NCBI GenBank assembly: GCA_903907555.1
Contig: CAIVOO010000011.1
Location: forward strand, 1 to 5,960
Length of the DNA stretch: 5,960 bases
Direction of reading: 5' to 3'
Source of the DNA: an uncultured archaeon
GTDB lineage: Archaea; Nanobdellota; Nanobdellia; Woesearchaeales; CAIVOO01
Shown here: piece by piece, positions 1-5,049 of the stretch
How positions within the stretch are numbered: position 1 is the stretch's first letter
How the letters are laid out: each line of letters begins with the position of its first letter
Position numbers and translations under genes: made by a program
Notes under the pieces: model-generated
Databases searched by the model: none
Seen by the model: the letters and a program-made list of their open reading frames with translations, nothing else
What the model was told of the DNA's origin: nothing

Positions 1-256
1 AAGAATCAAGCTCTGCCTGGCGCATTCCTGTAACAACACTTAGCGGATTGTTCCACAGCTCTTCAGAACAATGGAAAGATGTAGCACCCTGCTTCGCCAA
101 GTCATAAATATCCCCGCCGAACTGCAAGACATCAGGCCGTTTCCCAAAACCCTCGCCATAGCGCGCAGCAATCTCCCTATTCCTGGCTGCCTTAACCATC
201 ACTTCCTGTATGTCGCGCCTCTTATAATAGTCAAGCGCTGCCTTGGAGTCGAGCAT
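1..256 (-). CDS. Primase small-subunit-like protein, N-terminal part (3' end outside window)
   Basis: An 85-codon frame on the minus strand starts at ATG 256-254 and runs out of the window without a stop. The protein starts MLDSKAALDYYKRRDIQ. It contains GEGFGKRPDVLQ near residues 35-46 and GATSFHCSEELWNNP near residues 57-71. From memory, archaeal proteins annotated as eukaryotic-type primase small subunit-like carry FGKRPD and GATSFHxSEE motifs of this kind just before the catalytic DxD motif, which would lie outside this window. The catalytic residues therefore cannot be checked. The start is supported by a TATA-like box centred 26 bp upstream, which predicts a leaderless mRNA. It is divergent from the surface-protein operon and probably unrelated to it in function. 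The frame looks genuinely coding, but the family name comes from motif recall only. Confidence 0.6.
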   Translation of the reverse strand, partial: MLDSKAALDYYKRRDIQEVMVKAARNREIAARYGEGFGKRPDVLQFGGDIYDLAKQGATSFHCSEELWNNPLSVVTGMRQAELDS

Positions 257-277
257 GGTGTTTTAGCAGCATTCTGC

Positions 278-286
278 TTATTTAAG
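278..286 (-). promoter_or_regulatory. TATA box for the minus-strand gene (leaderless)
   Basis: Read on the minus strand the site is CTTAAATAA. Its centre is 26 bp upstream of the ATG at 256, the usual archaeal TATA-to-start distance, so transcription would begin at or next to the start codon. There is no Shine-Dalgarno sequence before the ATG, which agrees with a leaderless transcript. Confidence 0.5.
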
Positions 287-310
287 TGTTTGGCTATATG
301 CTGGACAACA

Positions 311-320
311 ATATTTAAAT
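311..320 (+). promoter_or_regulatory. TATA box for operon 1 (leaderless)
   Basis: The site reads ATATTTAAAT. Its centre is about 28 bp before the ATG at 344, so the mRNA of the first small gene would be leaderless or nearly so. The core is close to palindromic, so weak minus-strand use is possible, but the minus-strand gene has its own better-placed box at 278-286. Confidence 0.5.
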
Positions 321-343
321 AAGAAATTGCACTTTCAGTATTT

Positions 344-460
344 ATGAATAAAAAGGGTGACGATACTGGAATTCCCACTAATATTATTTGGGTTTTGTTT
401 GCTGTCGGTTTTTTGATAATTGCATTGGTTGTTTTAATTACAATAGTAAGAGGCAGATAA
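344..460 (+). CDS. 38-aa single-helix membrane peptide, first gene of operon 1
   Basis: ATG 344 to TAA 458-460 encodes 38 residues. The N-terminus is MNKKGDDTGIPTN, followed by one hydrophobic helix (about residues 14-34) and a short basic tail ending RGR. I recognise no named family. The KKG before a hydrophobic helix resembles a class III signal peptide, but with so little mature protein it may simply be a membrane peptide. Reasons to call it real are the TATA box at the leaderless distance, the one-base overlap of its TAA with the next ATG, and a second small gene of similar design (51 aa, 2149-2304) in the same operon. It could be a minor subunit or an assembly helper; nothing in the sequence decides between these. 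Confidence 0.65.
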   Translation: MNKKGDDTGIPTNIIWVLFAVGFLIIALVVLITIVRGR

Positions 461-1227
461 TGAGCAAGAAGGGATTCCAGGTTGAATTGAAGAATCTAAT
501 TTTGGGTGTTGTGATAGCGATAATTCTTATTATCTTCTTCACGCAGGTGACTGATTATCTCAAGCACACACTTTATGCCAGGGAGACTTGCAGGGCATCT
601 GTTGCTGCAGCTTCTGTTTCTTCTAGTATATTGCCTGTCGACTGCTCTATGCAGCGCGAGGACATAAAATTTGATGATGTTGTTAAAGGAAATTTGGTTG
701 ATGAGAACGCAATAAAAAGAAAATTCGCAGACAGGCTGTACGACTGCTGGTACATGTACGGCGAAGGCAGCTTGAAGGGTAATCCTTTTATGAAAGAGGC
801 TGCCATTTTCAGCAAGACCAACATATGCAATTTATGCGCAAAGATAACCTTTGATAAAAAAATTGCTGAGAAAATCACTAAAGTTTCAAATTTTGAAGAA
901 TTCCTTAAATCTACAGATATTACAGGGCAGAAAATCAAGTATTACGATTTCCTTAACAAGAAAGTTTCCGGGGAACTTGATGTTACTGTCTTTCCATTGC
1001 TATGGTACAAGTCATCTACAATCGGAACTCTCCAACTTTCGGATATTTACACAAACAAGGATTATTATGTGATATATGTTGCGTTTTTGCCGGATGCATT
1101 CGGCTACATTTTCACTTACAATAACATCAAATATGGTCCTGGCGATAGGGCTAAATGGTATGCTCGAACAATGCTTGTTTCAGCAGATGATTTTGAATCT
1201 TTAAACTGCACAAAAATAGTAAACTAA
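460..1227 (+). CDS. Membrane-anchored extracellular protein, paralogue of the next gene
   Basis: This is a 255-aa protein. The frame is open upstream to 388, but ATG 460 is chosen because it overlaps the previous stop by one base (TAATG), has a partial SD (GAGG at 450-453), and gives the same MSKK start as the downstream paralogue. Residues 12-28 form one hydrophobic helix and the rest is soluble. There are six cysteines, at 44, 62, 96, 123, 126 and 250. Landmarks shared with the next protein are: Cys then a serine-rich stretch and a second Cys; a (D/A)W-x-x-Y/V-G-x-G segment near residue 97; F-x-x-F-L-K-x-T/N before a G-K/Q-K motif; a Y-x-V-I strand; and a near-terminal LNCT. These proteins look like a DPANN-restricted family of unknown function. 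An external location is inferred from the anchor and cysteines. Confidence 0.8.
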   Translation: MSKKGFQVELKNLILGVVIAIILIIFFTQVTDYLKHTLYARETCRASVAAASVSSSILPVDCSMQREDIKFDDVVKGNLVDENAIKRKFADRLYDCWYMYGEGSLKGNPFMKEAAIFSKTNICNLCAKITFDKKIAEKITKVSNFEEFLKSTDITGQKIKYYDFLNKKVSGELDVTVFPLLWYKSSTIGTLQLSDIYTNKDYYVIYVAFLPDAFGYIFTYNNIKYGPGDRAKWYARTMLVSADDFESLNCTKIVN

Positions 1228-1228
1228 A

Positions 1229-2152
1229 ATGAGCAAGAAAGCCGTCGATTTTCCGAAATATCTTTTGGTTAGTTTGATACTTCTTGTTGTAATCATAATC
1301 ATCATGTGGCCATTGTTCAGCAAGACCAAGGATGTTGCAGAGAGCGAGGCGCATAAGGCGCAGTGCTCTGAAAGCGTGAGGGTGAATTCAGCAGCTCACA
1401 TAAAAGGCATATCAATAAATTTTCTTAAAACCCAAATAAACTGCCCGACTGTTTACAAGACATTGGAAGGCGATTCTACAACATTAAAAAGTGAGATTGC
1501 AAACCAGATGGCAGATGCATGGAGTGTCTACGGTCTTGGAAAGCTGGACCTTTTCGACGGGACAGACACATACTGCGCTGTTTATTCTGTTTTGGATTTC
1601 AAGGACAAAAAACAAAAAATAACTGATTTTGGCGATTTTCTTAAAACAAACTATGTTCCAGGAAAAAAAGAAACTTACATTTCTTTCTTATCGCAGTTTT
1701 CCAGCCTCGAATCAGCAGACTTAACCCAGGATATGCTTAAGAACAGCCAGATTCAGGCATCGATTGACGCATCAAAATCTTATGCTGTCATATTCTTTTA
1801 TTCAAAAAATGATGAAATGATTAAGCACATAACAGCAGCAGCCTCTACCACTCCTGGAAAAATAGCCATGAGCAGCACAGCAATGGCTGTATTCGGGGTT
1901 GCGACAGTTGTAGTGGGAATTTTTACAGGAGGAGTTGGCGGGGTGGTGATGGGTATTGTGGGAACATCCCTGGCAGCAGGAGGAAGCAGCATAGCATATG
2001 CATCAGCGCCTGCAGCGCTTCTCGCTTCAGAAAACACAAATAAATGGCTGGCTTTCACAGTGCTGAAAGAGTACAATGCGGAAGAATTAAATAAATTGAA
2101 CTGCACAACACTTCCAGTATATCAAGGCAACAGGCCTAAGGGCTCAACATGA
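1229..2152 (+). CDS. Membrane-anchored extracellular protein with Gly-rich hydrophobic insertion
   Basis: This 307-aa paralogue of the preceding protein starts one base after its stop. The N-terminus is MSKKAVDFPKY, followed by a hydrophobic helix at about 11-30. Cysteines are at 46, 72, 116 and 292. Alignment by eye matches the preceding protein along its length: AQCSESV, INCPT, AWSVYGLGKL, FGDFLKTNY, SYAVIFF and the LNCTTLP near the end. What the paralogue lacks is a roughly 50-residue block at about 211-262, rich in Gly, Ala, Val and Ser with repeated G-x3-G spacing, inserted just after the Y-x-V-I strand. The block could be a glycine-zipper-like hairpin that inserts into a membrane or packs helices in an oligomer. 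It ends in an ATGA overlap with the next small gene. The function is unknown. Confidence 0.8.
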   Translation: MSKKAVDFPKYLLVSLILLVVIIIIMWPLFSKTKDVAESEAHKAQCSESVRVNSAAHIKGISINFLKTQINCPTVYKTLEGDSTTLKSEIANQMADAWSVYGLGKLDLFDGTDTYCAVYSVLDFKDKKQKITDFGDFLKTNYVPGKKETYISFLSQFSSLESADLTQDMLKNSQIQASIDASKSYAVIFFYSKNDEMIKHITAAASTTPGKIAMSSTAMAVFGVATVVVGIFTGGVGGVVMGIVGTSLAAGGSSIAYASAPAALLASENTNKWLAFTVLKEYNAEELNKLNCTTLPVYQGNRPKGST

Positions 2153-2304
2153 ACAGAAAAGGGGATATCGCTTGGGATGAGATTGGAAAATGGGCATTGG
2201 TTCTATTGTTGATACTTATACTTCTTTACATAATATTCAAAGTTAAGAACACCACAGGCGGACTTTGGGAAAACATAAAGAACATTTTCAGGTTTGGAGC
2301 ATGA
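2149..2304 (+). CDS. 51-aa single-helix membrane peptide with C-terminal amphipathic segment
   Basis: ATG 2149 overlaps the previous stop by four bases (ATGA), and its own TGA at 2302-2304 overlaps the next ATG at 2301 in the same way, so it sits exactly between two genes. The protein starts MNRKGDIAWDEIGKW, has one hydrophobic helix at about 16-31, then a Gly-Gly turn and a probably amphipathic end, WENIKNIFRFGA. I recall small DPANN proteins of this layout (K/R-x-K-G-D, TM, GGL, IK-x-IF-RFG) beside pilin-like genes, but I know no function. It shares the KKG/RKGD start and small size with the 38-aa gene opening the operon. The overlaps on both sides make a chance ORF unlikely. Confidence 0.75.
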   Translation: MNRKGDIAWDEIGKWALVLLLILILLYIIFKVKNTTGGLWENIKNIFRFGA

Positions 2305-3341
2305 ACAAAAAAGCGATTACTTGGCCATATCTTGTAGCAGGGCTTGTTACATTGGCTGTTATATTGATTGCAGCGGCACGCTTTGCTCCGATGATTTCCC
2401 AACAATCAAATGTGGTAATAAATACAGCCCAAGAATATGCTCTCACGAAAAGTGAAGGGGATGCGCTCAACAACGCAAGACGTATGGTTACGGAATTTTT
2501 AGATGACAATTTTCACAGGAATCACGGATTTACAAACGAGAAGGATATTTCGCAGTATGCAGCGAATGTCACAAACAGGATTGTTGCAGAGCAGGGCAAT
2601 GTTGAGCGAAGCCAGACAATAAACACCCCATTTTTAGTCAAGCAATTCCAGGACTTGAAGTATGAGCTTATCTCAGTAAACCAGCCTTATGCTGTTGGAA
2701 ATCTTTATTTCTACCAAAAAAACAGGGACGGGGCTGTGAAAAAGTTCAATGAAGTCGCTGCGCAGAACGAGAAATTTGTCGGTGTGGCAAAAGCGAAGCA
2801 GAAGCTTGCAATACTTGCATGCAATCTCGACGAAACCCAATGCAAGGTAAACAAGGATTGGTGCTATTACAACATAAACTGGTATGGCAACAAATGTGTT
2901 CCATTCACAGGATGTTCGCAGTTCCAGACAATCGACGAATGCAAATCTTACGGATGCTTTGCTTCAATAAAATATCAGGAAGCTGCAAAAGGCCCTGAAC
3001 AGGCGCTTGATAAATGCGAGGATATGAAAGCTTATTGCGCTGGAGTTAAGAGTGCTGCAATACAGAGCTGCTCTGTCGCTTATGCGTTTAATATAGATGC
3101 CTGCCATAGCAACACATGCAATGTATCAGCTGAATGCTTTGTTGCGTCAAGAACAGACTATCTGCAAGGTCCTGCAAAAACAATCGGCGGAGGCAATTAC
3201 GCTGTTCCATTCTGCTATGACTGCGCATCAATCAAGTGCGCTAATCTGGACAAAGACAGCTGCACAGGCACAAACATGAAAAAGTGTGGGCTGAGCTGCC
3301 AATGGGTGATGATGGGCGATGGCAGTATGAAATGCCAGTAA
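2301..3341 (+). CDS. Membrane-anchored protein with TPR-like pair and 20-Cys C-terminal domain
   Basis: This is a 346-aa protein. ATG 2301 is preferred over the in-frame ATG at 2265 because it gives an ATGA overlap and the standard MNKKA start, with a hydrophobic helix at about 9-27. Residues 30-125 are mostly helical and polar. Residues about 130-165 look like one TPR-type helix pair (Y-A-x-x-x-L-Y-F, then D-G-A-V-K-K-F). From Cys174 to Cys345 there are 20 cysteines with spaced Trp, Tyr and Gly, including DECKSYGCF and DSCTGTNMKKCGLSCQW, which look like repeats of a small disulfide module. It is the last gene of operon 1. An outward-facing disulfide-bonded domain is inferred, because so many cysteines without a regular CxxC pairing fit disulfides better than zinc. 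The exact family is not recognised. Confidence 0.8.
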   Translation: MNKKAITWPYLVAGLVTLAVILIAAARFAPMISQQSNVVINTAQEYALTKSEGDALNNARRMVTEFLDDNFHRNHGFTNEKDISQYAANVTNRIVAEQGNVERSQTINTPFLVKQFQDLKYELISVNQPYAVGNLYFYQKNRDGAVKKFNEVAAQNEKFVGVAKAKQKLAILACNLDETQCKVNKDWCYYNINWYGNKCVPFTGCSQFQTIDECKSYGCFASIKYQEAAKGPEQALDKCEDMKAYCAGVKSAAIQSCSVAYAFNIDACHSNTCNVSAECFVASRTDYLQGPAKTIGGGNYAVPFCYDCASIKCANLDKDSCTGTNMKKCGLSCQWVMMGDGSMKCQ

Positions 3342-3346
3342 CCTTA

Positions 3347-3567
3347 ATGTTTAAAATCTCGCCAGTTATGGCCAGTGAGCAAATAGCGTATCGTTAGACA
3401 ACACTTTTGGTGCTCCTTTCTATGCGCTGGCATCAGGCGTAGTCTACTTCTCAACTTCGGCTGCTGTCCGCAGCCTAAGGTCGAATCATATATTGTAATT
3501 GCTTCTTACGCAAAAGAGATGCCAGCGCAAATGCAGTTGGAGCAGGCGAACGTGAGATTTTAAACAT
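3347..3567. other. 221-nt nested fold-back: structured RNA or MITE-like element
   Basis: A perfect 14-bp inverted repeat (3347-3360, ATGTTTAAAATCTC; 3554-3567) closes a set of nested pairings. These are 3411-3416 with 3539-3544 (TGCTCC/GGAGCA), 3424-3434 with 3518-3528 (11 bp, GCGCTGGCATC/GATGCCAGCGC), 3437-3441 with 3507-3511, and a central hairpin 3455-3464 with 3470-3479 (one mismatch, loop TGTCC). A small GCCA-GTTA-TGGC hairpin lies on the 5' side at 3361-3372. The helices are co-linear, as in a folded RNA or a fold-back transposable element. No known RNA family could be assigned: SRP, RNase P, tRNA and box H/ACA signatures were sought and not found. CCTTAA occurs on both sides (3342-3347, 3571-3576) but not directly abutting, so it is weak evidence for a target duplication. 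The strand is undetermined. A TATA-like TTTAAAA lies within each terminal arm. Confidence 0.55.
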
Positions 3568-3588
3568 CAGCCTTAACTTAAAGAAACA

Positions 3589-3598
3589 TTTATATATA
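3589..3598 (+). promoter_or_regulatory. TATA box of the mini-pilin operon
   Basis: TTTATATATA is preceded by a purine-rich BRE-like stretch (AAAGAAAC, 3580-3587). Transcription would start near 3620, leaving a leader of about 20 nt that contains the SD site. This is the best-looking promoter in the window and fits strong expression of the small pilin-like genes. Confidence 0.65.
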
Positions 3599-3630
3599 CT
3601 TCAATCTCAGATATAGTTATAAAACTCAAA

Positions 3631-3636
3631 GAGGTG
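3631..3636 (+). promoter_or_regulatory. Strong Shine-Dalgarno site of the first mini-pilin
   Basis: GAGGTG, four bases before ATG 3641, matches the archaeal anti-SD well. It fixes that start. It is the only strong SD in the window; the other plus-strand genes start by overlap or near-overlap with the preceding gene, or at leaderless spacing from a TATA box. Confidence 0.7.
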
Positions 3637-3640
3637 TAAG

Positions 3641-3907
3641 ATGAAAAAGAAAGCACAAGGTATGTCTTTAAACGTCATTATTATAGCAGTCCTCGGATTG
3701 CTTGTTTTGGTGATTCTGGCACTGGTTTTTACAGGAAGGACAGGAATTTTCGTGAAACAGGTAGAGTCCTGCCAAGGTCAATGTGTAAACACAAATGCTG
3801 ACTGCACAGGAACTTATGCCAAGGTGACTACAGGCTCCTGCCCAGGTCCTGATGCAAAGCCAAACACAGCTGATGATCAAGTGTGCTGCGTCCAAGTAAC
3901 AGGATAA
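3641..3907 (+). CDS. Mini-pilin 1: pilin-like N-terminus with six-cysteine body
   Basis: This is an 88-aa protein with a TATA box and SD directly upstream. The N-terminus MKKKAQGMSLN followed by an unbroken hydrophobic helix (about 8-30) has the form of a class III signal peptide, with cleavage expected near the KKAQG segment and the helix kept as the assembly core. The S-x-N after the basic stretch sits where many archaeal pilins have Q-x-S-x-E. The short mature body has cysteines at 44, 48, 55, 67, 82 and 83, the last two adjacent, which suggests three disulfides in a compact knob. It heads a row of three paralogues of the same design and could be the major subunit of a thin filament. That role is inferred. 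Without a peptidase gene or experimental data, a simple membrane-anchored mini-protein is the alternative. Confidence 0.8.
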   Translation: MKKKAQGMSLNVIIIAVLGLLVLVILALVFTGRTGIFVKQVESCQGQCVNTNADCTGTYAKVTTGSCPGPDAKPNTADDQVCCVQVTG

Positions 3908-3908
3908 A

Positions 3909-4199
3909 ATGATAGCAAAAAAAGCACAGGGAATGTCGCTTAATGTCATAATAATTGCAGTATTGGCATTGATTGTTCTTGTGGTGCTTGTGGTAATTTT
4001 TGCAGGCAAGGCCGGCCAATTCTCAAACTCGACTGGCGAAACAGGCAATCAGTATGCGCCAACCAGGTGTGATATACCTGGAACATTAAGGTATTGCGCT
4101 TACTCCTGCGACGTCGGGGATTCTGAAGTTAAGATGCAACAAGGATTCACTTGCACAGACTCCACTAAAGGGAGTGCCAAATGCTGCTCAAAAATATGA
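3909..4199 (+). CDS. Mini-pilin 2: pilin-like N-terminus with six-cysteine body
   Basis: This 96-aa protein starts one base after the previous stop (TAA-A-ATG) and ends in an ATGA overlap with the next gene. Residues 4-19, from KKAQGMSLN through the start of the helix, are identical to mini-pilin 1, yet 11 of those 16 codons differ synonymously. So the N-terminus is under strong protein-level constraint and the duplication is not recent. The helix spans about 9-31. A Ser/Thr/Gly-rich linker (39-50) leads to cysteines at 54, 63, 67, 82, 92 and 93. As in its neighbours the last two are adjacent, but the other spacings and the loop sequences differ, so the exposed surfaces are probably different. 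It is a likely second subunit or alternative pilin of the same structure. Confidence 0.8.
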   Translation: MIAKKAQGMSLNVIIIAVLALIVLVVLVVIFAGKAGQFSNSTGETGNQYAPTRCDIPGTLRYCAYSCDVGDSEVKMQQGFTCTDSTKGSAKCCSKI

Positions 4200-4471
4200 A
4201 GCGTGCAGACATCTCTATGAATATGATTGTTTTTGCAATCATAGCTTTAGTGGTTCTTGTAGTGGTTATTGTGATATTTGCAAGCAAGACTGGAAATACA
4301 GCCAAGTCTTTGGAAGGTATCAACTCTTGCGCAAACAGGAACGGAAGCTGTGTAACATCGCAAGGAGCTACTGATGCAAGAAAGAGTGGACAGCAATGCT
4401 TCCCTTATTTAGGATGTCCTGAAACTGACGCGCAGAAGACGGCCCAGCAGACATACTGCTGTTTCACCTAA
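4196..4471 (+). CDS. Mini-pilin 3: pilin-like N-terminus with six-cysteine body
   Basis: This is a 91-aa protein. ATG 4196 is chosen over the in-frame ATG at 4181 because it makes the ATGA overlap and yields MKRADISMN, which lines up with the MSLN of its neighbours (S-M-N for S-L-N). The hydrophobic helix is at about 8-30. Cysteines are at 45, 52, 68, 74, 88 and 89, again six with a terminal adjacent pair just before the C-terminus. It has KR-A in place of KKAQG, so peptidase recognition may differ. It is the third tandem copy and the most diverged at the N-terminus. A minor or capping subunit is possible, but that is speculation. Confidence 0.78.
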   Translation: MKRADISMNMIVFAIIALVVLVVVIVIFASKTGNTAKSLEGINSCANRNGSCVTSQGATDARKSGQQCFPYLGCPETDAQKTAQQTYCCFT

Positions 4472-4472
4472 A

Positions 4473-5012
4473 ATGCTTAGAAAGAAAGCAATGGTTGTGG
4501 AGATTTCTTTATGGCAGCTAATCACTGCAATAATAGCGATAATACTTCTTATTGGAGTTTTCATACCGCTGATCAGCAAGGCAATAAACTTTTTCGTAGC
4601 CAGCCCTGACAAATCATCAATTAATAATTTTGAAAGGCTTGCATACGAAGTTGACAACTCGCCTCAAGGAAATTTCAAGATACCTTTCTATCTCGACAGT
4701 GGATATAAGGTGACTATGAATACGATTGACAAGGGATGTTATCCACAAAACTGCCTATGCTTATGCGATTCCTCAGCAGGCTGTGCTTCGAAGATATATG
4801 AAAAAAAATGCCTGAACAAGGGAACGCAGTTAAACCAGGAAATAACTTTCAAAAGGACGTATGCAACAGACAAAAGTGGCGAACTGGTAGAAAGGAATGT
4901 TATTGGCACAATAACAATTTTGCAGTTAAGTGTTGATTCTCTATCATCAAAAATACAATTCAATCCAACAGTATTTGAATCTGCAGTAGCTCCCGATGTT
5001 GGTGGCCCTTAA
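4473..5012 (+). CDS. Membrane-anchored protein with CxCxC cluster, pilin-operon partner
   Basis: This is a 179-aa protein whose ATG lies one base after the previous stop. It starts MLRKKAMVVEISLWQLI, with a long hydrophobic helix at about 13-34; E-I-S-L-W echoes the x-S-x-N/E element of the mini-pilins. After it comes NNFERLAYEV (51-60), then F-Y-L-D-S-G-Y (72-78), which reads as a beta strand, and a compact cysteine cluster at 89, 94, 96, 98, 104 and 113 with C-L-C-L-C at its centre. The remainder looks beta-rich. I recall DPANN hypothetical proteins with the same order (F-x-x-L-x-x-x-I/V-N/D, then Y-x-D-x-x-Y, then a C-x-C-x-C patch), so the family appears widespread but unnamed. The patch could bind metal or form disulfides. 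Being last in the mini-pilin operon suggests it works on or in the same surface structure. Confidence 0.8.
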   Translation: MLRKKAMVVEISLWQLITAIIAIILLIGVFIPLISKAINFFVASPDKSSINNFERLAYEVDNSPQGNFKIPFYLDSGYKVTMNTIDKGCYPQNCLCLCDSSAGCASKIYEKKCLNKGTQLNQEITFKRTYATDKSGELVERNVIGTITILQLSVDSLSSKIQFNPTVFESAVAPDVGGP

Positions 5013-5018
5013 CAAAAA

Positions 5019-5028
5019 CTATAAAAAC
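5019..5028 (+). promoter_or_regulatory. Possible TATA box for the amidase-like gene
   Basis: CTATAAAAAC has its centre about 27 bp before ATG 5050, which lacks an SD, so a separate leaderless transcript is plausible. The surroundings are AT-rich by nature and chance occurrence is not excluded. Confidence 0.35.
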
Positions 5029-5037
5029 AAAGCTCCC

Positions 5038-5043
5038 TTTTTT
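5038..5043 (+). terminator. Possible oligo-T terminator of operon 2
   Basis: CCC followed by six T lies 26 bp after the stop at 5012. Archaeal RNA polymerase can terminate at T-runs without a hairpin. The run is short and lies just before the next start codon, so read-through is equally possible. Confidence 0.3.
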
Positions 5044-5049
5044 AAGCAA

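Noticed and set aside
71..322. Plus-strand open frame of 83 codons.
   Set aside because: It lies opposite the minus-strand primase-like gene, which has motif support and a promoter; this frame is its shadow.
1798..2106. Minus-strand open frame of 102 codons opposite the Gly-rich segment.
   Set aside because: It is a by-product of the GC-rich Gly/Ala codons on the plus strand; there is no promoter or start signal.
3393..3399. GTTAGAC fits the GTTRRRY core of an integron attC site, next to a palindromic region.
   Set aside because: No matching RYYYAAC partner at a sensible distance on the left, and the surrounding palindrome has nested helices of a different layout from attC. No integrase is seen.
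3455..3480. CAGCC-AAGG-like segment recalls the SRP RNA helix 8 region.
   Set aside because: The conserved GGAAG/GNAR loop and the asymmetric internal loop are absent; it is a plain hairpin with a TGTCC loop.
3478..3492. AGGTCGAATC resembles a tRNA T-arm.
   Set aside because: No T-stem pairing around it, and no acceptor stem, D-arm or anticodon arm at the right distances on either strand.
3347..3567. Short peptides starting MFKIS can be read on both strands from the inverted repeat, and another frame reads in from 3398 to 3564.
   Set aside because: They are 16-30 codons or have no start codon, show no SD or neighbour coupling, and arise because the repeat itself reads ATGTTTAAAATCTC at both ends.
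3668..4048. Minus-strand open frame of 126 codons across two mini-pilins.
   Set aside because: It crosses the junction of two well-supported plus-strand genes and has no start signal; the low-complexity hydrophobic codons leave the opposite strand open.
4181..4195. Earlier in-frame ATG for mini-pilin 3.
   Set aside because: It would add MLLKN before MKRADISMN and overlap the previous gene by 19 bases; the ATGA overlap at 4196 matches the other junctions.
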